Position numbers and translations under genes: made by a program
The notes under the pieces: generated by a model
Database searches by the model: none
The model's input: only the letters and a program-made list of their open reading frames with translations
Told to the model about the DNA's origin: nothing
In this document: positions 56,330 to 64,000 of the stretch, piece after piece
Layout: every line of letters begins with the position of its first letter
Position numbering within the stretch: position 1 is the first letter of the stretch
Source: Miscanthus floridulus
Lineage: Eukaryota; Streptophyta; Magnoliopsida; Poales; Poaceae
Direction: 5' to 3'
Length of the DNA stretch: 64,000 nt
Assembly (NCBI RefSeq): GCF_019320115.1
Contig: NC_089587.1
Span: 84,244,384 to 84,308,383 of the forward strand

Positions 56330-57509
56330 GTAAGTATTGGAGGGTCCATTTATTAATTTTTCTTCCTTCTCTTTTTGAGTAGGTGCATCACTGCGTAAAG
56401 CTATGGAGCCAACTATTTGGCTTTCATGTTACTCCCTGTGCATTTGACAACTTCAGTGTTTTCCTGTACAGTAGTTTCCACTTGCCCTCAAACGTGCTCA
56501 CTTTTTACAATCACAATTCTGAAACATATAAGATGCACTTAAGATACTCGGCCAATCTAGCATAGCATTAGTAAGAAGAAATAGACATCCAATTGGAATA
56601 TGGAGATGCATTTTTCAGAGTTTAATCAACACTATCTGATTAACTTTTGTTCTTTGGCAGGTGACAGTTCCAACCTTGCAAAGTTCATCTCACCTGAGAC
56701 AACCTGCAAGAGGCTGTTCGCTACTTGGACCGAGTGGATGGAGAGGTGCAGAATGCTGCTCAACCGGTGTAAAATGGCCCCGTTCGCTTGAGGAATTCCG
56801 GAGAAATCTGGATGAATCTGGAGGAATTTGTGAGAAGAAAACACTATTCCGGATGAAAAAAGAAGCGGATCAAGCCGGGTTTAAGCAGATCAAGCCGGAT
56901 GGAGATGTCCATGGTTTCTGCTATCTCATTCCTGATTCTTATCTGGGATTCAGCAGCAGTAGGTCCGAGGCAGCCTTGGGATTCGGCACTAATTTAGTTG
57001 TATATACTATATAGCATCTAGCAATATGTCTAGGATTAGCAGCTAAGCAAATGTATTTATTACTAATCTCCAATGTAAAAACGGGGACAAACCTGTTTTT
57101 TTCGTCGATGCGCTCCCTCTGTTCAATGTCCCTACCGAATCAGAGAAACTTTTGTTGCGGTGTTGGGTGCTTTTGCCTTTGCTCTCCTTGATATTTAGTA
57201 GTGGTAACATCTACTGGCTATCTTAAGGTCTCAATTTAGTGGCTAACCACTAACTAGTGATATATCTTTTTAACATGTACAGTGAATTTCGAACCAGTCA
57301 CTTTTTTCCCATGTTCATCCTCTGCTCAGTTCTTATTATTATATTTAGAGAATCTCAGTTCTCCTTATTAGATTCAGAAAAGAATCCTTTTATTTGCTGA
57401 GTGTTGTATTTTTACCCGTTTGAGCTGTTGTAAACTGCCTCATGAAACACGGTTTATTCTCTCTCCTTTTTTTTTTCTTTGGTCATGATGCCTAAGCCAG
57501 TTCATGGAT
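56330..57509. other. Region after the ATPase-like gene
   Basis: An open stretch at about 56661-57014 has no family motif. At 56777-56895 the sequence GGCCCCGTTCGCTTGAGGAAT with a GTGAGAAGAAAACACTATTCCGG core looks like a truncated MITE. No further gene is visible. Confidence 0.35.
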
Positions 57510-57634
57510 TCTGTTCGTTTGGGCTTGTTTTTGGCTTATTTCCAGCCAACGGACAGTATTTTTCTCTCACACCAAATCAGCCAAAAGTATTTTCAGTCAT
57601 GGCTTATAAGCCAAACACGACCAAGCAAACAGGC
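57510..57634. mobile_element. MITE of the TTTTTCTCTCACA family, copy 3
   Basis: It runs from TCTGTTCGTTTGGGCTTG through CAGTATTTTTCTCTCACACC to CCAAGCAAACAGGC. It has the family arrangement with inverse ends. Confidence 0.78.
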
Positions 57635-57847
57635 TGATTCCAGGGTACAAGCGTACTTGTTCATTGCCTGTTGTCATTGTAGACCTTATATTATTGATGT
57701 ACTTCCTATCCTAAAAAATGCATGTCTCAAAATGACTAGACTTATAAAAAATAGTATTAATTTTGGATCTCGAAATATATTTATAACAAATATATGTATC
57801 GTAATTAATAATATGATAATATTTATTATGTATCACAAATATTAGTA

Positions 57848-57849
<2 letters not shown>

Positions 57850-57884
<35 letters not shown>
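57850..57884. repeat. (TA)n microsatellite
   Basis: About 17 TA units in a row. It makes a spurious Tyr/Ile-repeat reading frame on the minus strand. Confidence 0.95.
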
Positions 57885-57887
<3 letters not shown>

Positions 57888-58796
57888 CAGCTTTTTTAAG
57901 AAAATAGATTATCTCATAAAGTAAGATATATATATTTTTTTGAAGCGGAGTCAGATTGTAGCTTATTTTTTTGTCGGTGTAGTTTGTTGTGGGGAATATA
58001 ATTCGCTGTGGTTCAATGTGTGAATGGCTCACCATCTAGTACTGCGCCTGCATCCTGGATTCCTGGAGAGGAGGAACAAAGCTTTGAATGTATTGGGCCG
58101 TGTTGTTCGTGGGCCCTCCTGTTTATGGGCGTGAGAATGGGCATAGCTGAAAGCAGCTCTCTCTCCCTTCACTAAAAAAAAAAATTGAAAGCAGCGCTCC
58201 CGGCCGATATCAAACTACAGTTGTTCGCAGATTGATTGAGACCGCCACTAGGAACTTCGGTGGCATTATATTTTGAGTCCTTTTACCATTCTTAGAACAG
58301 GAGCTTGCAAGATTTCACAGTAAATAAATATTTGAAATCACAAACGAATTATTATCCGGTCCACTGCATTAGTACCATTATGGATTTATGGTCTTATTTG
58401 ATATAGTCGGATTCGCATCACTCCATATATGGTGGGGTGGACTGGAGTAGAACTTAAACTAAATTTTATCCCAATCCACACCAACCCATGTGAATTAAGG
58501 TGAATTCGACAACATCCAAACAAGACCTATAGTGGATCAGGATCCCCGTCGCACATTGTAAACTTTTGGCCAGCACATTAATAGTTGCGTCTTTTGCGGT
58601 TTTGCCTCACCAAGTTGGACTAGTGTATCATGCCCTCAGTGTTTAGTGGTGGGGAATGTAGAGCAAATTAGAGGAGGCGTATTTGCTTTGTGAATACATA
58701 GGCATGTGCCTCAGAAATGTATATAAACACTGAAATTTCAATTAGGGACTCAGTGTCATTGTTATACATATTTAAGAGGTGCATTTGCACCTCTAA
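57885..58796. other. Intergenic region
   Basis: AT-rich, non-coding sequence. I see no gene, RNA gene or clear repeat here. Confidence 0.5.
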
Positions 58797-59064
58797 GAGC
58801 ATCTCCAGCGGTATCTAATATCTCTCTCTATCTCCATAAAAATCGTCATATTAGAGATAACTAATTTTTTTCTTGCTCTGATAATTTATTTCGAGTAACT
58901 CTTCCTTTTATTGGTGGCCACCAGTATTTTCTACATCTCGCCTCAAATAAAGGGGGAGTTGTACCTCCTCCAATAACATGGGATCATCCGACTACCACTT
59001 TTAGCCACCTTTTCTTCTACATATATAATGAAAATAGATTATTGAAAAATTGGTGGAGATGCTC
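58797..59064. mobile_element. Tourist-like MITE, 268 bp
   Basis: The termini GAGCATCTCCAGC and the inverse GGAGATGCTC lie between TAA duplications (58794-58796 and 59065-59067). The GAGCATCTCCA terminus is frequent in grass MITEs of the Tourist type. Confidence 0.8.
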
Positions 59065-59423
59065 TAACTAATATATAGCTTCATCTCGTGGTGTCGACAT
59101 GTTAATTGGTTTCGGTCATTGGGCTCAGTTTGCTTTTTTTTGCGAATTACACAAGTATAGACGTAGACGCTCAACATGCATGCACACTCACCCGGTACGC
59201 ACACACACATCCTGTCCATATAAGCACATTTAAAAGACTGAAATGATAAATCTATAAAATTGACAAAATTACTATAGGAGTTTTGTCGTCGACGGCATGT
59301 CACGACGTTACAAACGAGACATGCATGTCACGACGTGCACTAGGAAGGCCGGGTGGTCCGGTACTCGGGTGAACATGGCATGAATGAACCTTTTGCAGAC
59401 CAGAAGAAATGGCAGGAACTATA

Positions 59424-59540
59424 CAGCTCGCTGTTGGTTTCTGGACTGATAAGCTCGGCTGATACTGGTTTATTGTGAGAGAAAAATACTTTTGGTTAGC
59501 TGATAAACCCTATCTAAAACCAACAAACGAACAGGCTGAT
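59424..59540 (-). mobile_element. MITE of the TTTTTCTCTCACA family, copy 4
   Basis: On the minus strand it reads CAGCCTGTTCGTTTGTTGG, then AGTATTTTTCTCTCACAAT. It interrupts a 30-bp tandem repeat; one repeat copy (TGAACCTTTTGCAGACCAGA, 59385) lies on its left and three on its right. Confidence 0.72.
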
Positions 59541-59547
59541 AGTTTGA

Positions 59548-59630
59548 TGAACCTTTTGCAGACTAGAAACGGTAGTATGAAGATTTTGCAGACTAGAATC
59601 GATAGTATGAACCTTTTGCAGAATAGGAAC
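59548..59630 (+). repeat. 30-bp tandem repeat, three units
   Basis: TGAACCTTTTGCAGACTAGA-CGGTAGTA recurs at 59548, 59578 and 59608 with an exact 30-bp step and few changes. It lies directly against the left end of the CACTA element. Confidence 0.85.
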
Positions 59631-59664
59631 GTTCTACGTAAAAACGATTTTTAGCAACGGTTCG

Positions 59665-59935
59665 ATTTTTTTTAGGGGCAGCGGGTGATGGAGCCGCCCC
59701 TACAGTGGCGTGCTCGGGTGCCCAGACACCAGCCGTCCCTACAAATGGAATAGTAGAGGCGGCTGGTGTTACGAGCCGCCCCTACAAATGGGGTCTGATT
59801 TGTAGGGCGGCTCAATCACCAGCTGCCCCTGGAAATGGTATTTGTAGGGGCGGCTGGTGATTGAGCCACCCCTACAAATGACCCCATATTTATAGCTCCG
59901 ATTTGTAGGGGCGGCTCAATCACCAGCCTATACCC
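59665..59935. repeat. CACTA subterminal repeats
   Basis: Direct and inverted copies of TGTAGGGGCGGCTGGTGATT and its complement occur at least seven times. Pairs can fold into GC-rich hairpins. In the CACTA family such repeats are the binding sites of the element-encoded TNPA/TNP1-type protein. Confidence 0.85.
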
Positions 59936-60688
59936 CCATATAAAACAGATGCAGCACCTTCTTTCTCCTCGGGTCACTCACTTCAACCCGTGAAAGAAAG
60001 GTGGGGAGACCTTGGGCACCTCCCAAAAATTGCTCTACTAAGGGGGAAGGTCTTGATCTCAAATCCTTTGGTGGAGAGGTTGTAGAAGGTAAGAAAATGT
60101 TATTCCATACTTTTTTTTGAAGTTTTAATGGTTGGTTAGTGAGTAATTAGAGTTTTGTTTTTCTCTCTCTTCTATGATGCTTGAACTATTTATGAAGCAA
60201 ATTAGACCTAAGTTTTAAATGTACTAGGGTAAATTAGGGAGGGGAACAAGATCATACCCTTATTTGGTCCATGTTTCTTGATTTTAGTGAACAATTAGTT
60301 AGTTTTATAGATGTTTCATGTGCATGTGGATCTAGATCTAGGGTTTGGTTTTTTATTAATTTTGTTTTTATAAATTTATGTTTGATAAAATTGGACTAGG
60401 GTTTGTATGAAAGATATTGGGTAAAGTATAATTGTTGCTAATTGTTGTCTTTGAAATTATTTATTGTAGTCAATAAATATGTATTTTAATTATTTATGGA
60501 TAAATGGGCTATTAATTAATTTTTCTTTACCATGGTGTGTTTGTATGCTTCATGTAATTATATTAGATTTATATTCATATATATCTGAAGTATATACAAT
60601 TATTCTCAAGTAATTATTAATTTGTTTCATTTTTATATATATCTGAATAAGTAGTCCTTTAATGTTTGTTTTGTTGTTGTTATAAAAG
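59936..60688 (+). other. Leader and first intron-like region of the CACTA element
   Basis: AT-rich, non-coding. GAGGTTGTAGAAGGTAAGAA at about 60077 gives a plausible exon end with a GT donor, and TTGTTATAAAAG before 60689 is close to the next ATG. It probably holds a 5' UTR intron. Confidence 0.4.
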
Positions 60689-61455
60689 ATGGAGTACAGG
60701 AACTCTTGGATGTATGGTTCGTTAAGGTTTAAGGCAGGTTTCCGTGAAAAGGTGGATAAATTTATTAAAGCCGCAAAGAAGCATGCAACGACATTGAAAG
60801 AGAATAAGGATACAATTATTTGCCCATGTAAAGATTGCAAGAATCGTATGGCATGGACATATGTGACTATCATCATATCATATTTGATTATGCGAGGATT
60901 TGTTGAGGACTACACAGTGTGGATTCATCATGGTGAAACGGTTATTGTTAACGACGAGGATGAGGAGGAATACGACGACAAAACCATAGATTCCCTATCC
61001 CAATATTCAGTAGAGCTTGATGCACGAATGGATTTCGAGTTTGGCAATGAACAAGGTGATGATGCTGGTGGTTGGGATGGTAACGACGAAGGTGGTGCCA
61101 ATAATAATGGTGGAGCACGTGTCGGGGATGAAGATGATTTGGAGGACATGATTCGAGCCCTTGGACCAGAGATTTTACTAAATAGCCCGAAAGGTCTAGA
61201 AATTTTGGAAAGGGTGACAAAAACATTAAAGGAGACTGTGTATGGTGTTGAAAAGGGTTGTCCGACACATTGAACATTGCTACGTTTTATGCTTGAGCTG
61301 CTCATCCTGAAGGCTAAGTACGGCTGGTCAGACTGTAGTTTCAATAATCTATTGCATCTTCTATCATGGGTGCTGCCACAACCAAACTCAGTTCCCACCA
61401 ACACATACCAAGCGAAGAAGGTCATAAGTCCATTGATAATGGGGGTTGAAATATC
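60689..61455 (+). pseudogene. CACTA transposase N-terminal (transposase-associated) domain
   Basis: The ATG at 60689 starts MEYRNSWMYGSLRFKAGF, with VDKFIKAAKKHAT and ICPCKDCKNRMAW, the Cys-containing transposase-associated domain. It then has the RGFVEDYTVWIHHGE phrase and an acidic part rich in D/E/G. TGA at 61271 stands where Trp is expected; after it the frame continues with ELLILKAKYGWSDCSFNNLL and NTYQAKKVISPLIMGVE. The catalytic TNP2-type core that normally follows is missing. Confidence 0.82.
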
Positions 61456-61463
61456 CATGCATG

Positions 61464-63960
61464 CCCCGAAGGAGAGGCTGCTGAAGGCGAAGAAGAAGAG
61501 GATGATGATGATGATGACTCAGAAGAGGGATATGAAACTCCCGAAGATCCTTTCCCACATGAAGCCAGAAGGAGGCCAACAGAGGAAGATTTGGACAAGG
61601 ATTTTGACCCGAACGAGGAGGTAGGAAAAAAGCCTTAGCTTGTAAATTTTGCTAAAGCTTTGGCTGTGTTACCTCTGCTAACACTTTGACATGTCGTATG
61701 TATAGGTCCCTCCTAAAACTTAAAAAAGACGACATCGATGTCCGTGACATCTCGCTGTACAAGACGGAGTAGAGGAAAGAAGAGCAGAGGCAACAGCCAT
61801 AGAGACGGATCACGATGCCTCTGCTCCATAAACTCAAGACACAACCTCGACTACCAAGCCTAAGAGGAAACGAGGAGATAGAAAAAGAAATCTATATCCA
61901 GATAAGACATGCTATGTGATAACGGAGGTTGGGCCAGCAGAGGAGATCCTTGAGCTAAAGGAATTAAGAGGAAAATTCCGTAATACGATCGGGGCCCTAG
62001 TAAGAGATAAATTGAACCTAGCAATCCCTAACTAGAAAGAGGTACCAGTGAACACAAAAAATGCACTATGGGATAGGCAACTGAAGGTCGATTTTAGATT
62101 TCTAGAGGGTAAGCACGAATTGGTAAAAAAATGCTATCAGGATGATGGGAGAGTCATTCCGATGTTGGAGGTCGAAGCTCAACACAAAGTATATCCAAAA
62201 GGGGTTAACTCCCTTCAATGAGTTTGGCAAAATAACTCCTAGTCAATGGGAGGAGCTCGTGGCTCATAAGACTTCACCGGAGGCATTGAAGCTCAGTGCC
62301 AGTAACACCGAGCTAGCGAAGAGGAACAAACACCACCATCATCTAGGCCACGGTGGCTACTATGCCAAAGAAGAGCAGTTTAGGAAGATGGATGAAGAGG
62401 CCGCAGCTGCTGGGAATATCGATGTGACGATTTTGAAGGTACGCTCAAGGAACTAGATATATACGAGGAGTACAGAATCATTCAGCAGTAATCTTAAGTT
62501 TGATAAGCCAGAGACCCAAGAGGCGGTATCAAGGATATTGAAATATGCTGAAGACAAGGAGAATGGCTCATTCAATCCTTCCAGAGAGAGGGACGAGCTT
62601 AGCCTTGGCTTGGGAAACAAGGAGCACACATGCCGTACCAGGGGGCTAGGGAAAAGGACGACATGGAAGCAAGGATTTGAAGAGGACAGGCACATGTACA
62701 AGAAACATGGCCGAGACCGAGAGACTAGTCTTGAGCTCCAAGTGAAGGCTCTAGTTGTGAAGGCTCTGGAGGAGCAAGGACTGTCTACGGAGCCACGGAT
62801 ATTAGTGACGCCACCAGGAGAACTGGCATTAGTTGGTAGCCCTCCGAAAGTTCCTAGCAGCCAAGGTTCCACTACAGCCACAATCCTAGTCGATCGCATA
62901 TGGGAACCAACTAGTTGCACCTTGGTGTTTCTCAGCGGCCGGCAGAACACTATGATGGAGGTGGCAACAGGTGTGGCACATCCTCCCAGTGGCTTACACC
63001 ACAATAATAAGATACCACCAGACTACACTAGGGTTGAGGTGCATACAGTGAAGCCCGAGTTCATACAGTAGAGGATAGACTACGCAACTCCCGAGGGGTT
63101 GGTGTTACTCGGAGACGTTATGGGGCAGTTCATCTTCTGGCACAAACGGGACATTATATTGACTGCTTCTTCGCCGCCCCCCTCTCCCAAATTTAGAGCG
63201 AGTTGTTAAGGTTGGGGAGATATTTTCACTGCCTCATGACCCCCACATTCCTGAGATGCCACATTCTTCCCCGCCTCCTAGCGAGCATGTGCCTGATAAG
63301 ATGCCACAACCTTCTCTAGCTCGTACCGAGCAAGTGCATCATAAGATACCACAGTCTTCTCAACAAGCACAGCCGATACATGAACAATGAGTGCCTCCTA
63401 AAGAAGCTACAGCACAAGAAGATGAGGACGTGCCTGAATGGGAACTTCAAAAGAAGCATCCAATCACTATAAGGCCAGTTTATGTTCTGATCAAAGACGT
63501 CTTGTCGGTGTCCAAGTGGTATTCCCATGACCAGTTCAAGCCTGAGAACCAAGTTAAAAAAAGTCCCATCACGGGGTTCTGAGGAGGCCATCACTAGCAA
63601 ACTCCACCAAATTGCAAAGCAGTATCTAAATGTTGATGCCATCAAATGGTCAAAGGATTGCCCGAAAACATATGAAAGAGGCAAGCCCTTTCTACCAAAC
63701 CAGGACATCCAGCGCCTACCACTTGGAATGAGAAGGTTCCATGATTGGTACTTGCGTGTTCTTCCAACGAGCATAGATATCATACAAGCATGCTTCCCCA
63801 CGAGCACATTTGGAAGCACAGCTGGGAAAATTGTCTTTGACTTCAATGACATGTAAACATGCTTTCACTTGGGAGAAATGGAGATGAATCTAATTCGCAC
63901 GTGGTGCCTGTAAGTCCTTGTCCTCCCGATATGATATGAATGTAATCTTTGAATTTTGTT
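61464..63960 (+). pseudogene. CACTA second protein (TNP1/Ptta-like), decayed
   Basis: It starts with an acidic tract (E-E-E-E-D-D-D-D-D-D-S-E-E), then reads KRGDRKRNLYPDKTCYVI, EEILELKELRGKFRNTIG and GESFRCWRSKLNTKYIQKG, with WEELVAHKTSPEALKLSASN, like plant Ptta/En/Spm transposase-type proteins. Later parts, 62538-63071, are Gly/Arg/Glu-rich and end near SGRQNTMMEVATGVAHP. From 63391 on, YERGKPFLPNQDIQRLPLGM, RRFHDWYLRVLP and IVFDFNDM resemble the segment before a Ulp1-like protease domain in such elements. Frame breaks lie near 62132 (1-nt loss), 62460, 63070 and 63540, with a TAG at about 62031. Confidence 0.7.
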
Positions 63961-64000
63961 GTAACTAATCCACGCCATGATTTGTAGAATGCAAGTGCAC

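Larger units (their letters stand above)
59632..64000 (+). mobile_element. CACTA (En/Spm) transposon, left part, runs off the window
   Basis: The left terminus is degraded CACTAC (TTCTAC at 59632), followed by GTAAAAACGATTTTTAGCAA. Subterminal inverted repeats rich in GTAGGGGCGGCT / AGCCGCCCCTAC follow (59665-59935), then a short leader and two coding blocks of CACTA type. The right end is not in the window. Stops and frameshifts show the element is not intact. Confidence 0.85.

Noticed and set aside
57826..58035. Minus-strand ORF with alternating Tyr/Ile
   Set aside because: It is made by the TA microsatellite.
1..64000. tRNA or rRNA genes, CRISPR-like arrays, prokaryotic operons
   Set aside because: None could be recognised. 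The short repeats found are tandem or transposon-derived, with no spacer-repeat pattern.

Overview
This window is nuclear DNA of a grass, most likely a panicoid of the sugarcane/sorghum/Miscanthus group. The grounds are plant-type introns, a gene for the plant N-glycan enzyme beta-1,2-xylosyltransferase, a tonoplast dicarboxylate transporter gene, dense LTR retrotransposons with nested insertions, and MITE families of grass type. The species is inferred only from these features.

Layout. 14-4907: a Ty1/copia element with 221-bp LTRs and a perfect CCTAT target duplication, inserted into a LINE reverse-transcriptase relic (4913-5878). 5999-7909 (minus): a complete NRT1/PTR (NPF) transporter gene of four exons, whose first exon is only 40 nt and is followed by a GC-AG intron. 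7910-14084: AT-rich intergenic DNA with several MITEs and a solo LTR (10857-12846). 14085-45220 (plus): a tonoplast dicarboxylate transporter gene. One of its introns has grown to about 29 kb because a copia element (15531-44557) inserted there. That copia was hit inside its integrase/RT region by a second, large SIRE/Maximus-like copia (18258-41854), which was in turn hit by a Tat-like Ty3/gypsy element (19130-32415). LTR divergence agrees with this order. The transporter also carries an in-frame TAG in place of a conserved Trp and has no recognisable first exon, so it is probably a pseudogene in this haplotype.

46479-49284 (plus): an intact three-exon beta-1,2-xylosyltransferase gene. 50452-50840 (minus): an orphan protein-kinase C-lobe fragment. 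52130-56329 (plus): a strongly diverged plasma-membrane H+-ATPase-like gene that keeps exon/intron structure but has lost its catalytic hinge motif. It is interrupted by a Stowaway MITE and other repeats. 57510-59630: MITEs, a TA microsatellite and small tandem repeats. 59632-64000: the left part of a CACTA (En/Spm) transposon, with subterminal GC-rich inverted repeats, a transposase-associated domain joined directly to a TNP1/Ptta-like protein, and the start of a region that usually precedes a Ulp1-like protease.

Only two genes look intact, the NPF transporter and the xylosyltransferase. They are unrelated single-copy functions, and there is no operon-like or biosynthetic clustering. Most of the window is transposable-element sequence. 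The most unusual items are the three-level nest inside an intron, the intron-containing antisense gene carried by the gypsy element, the hinge-less H+-ATPase-like gene, and a 21-bp coding minisatellite in a copia polyprotein.
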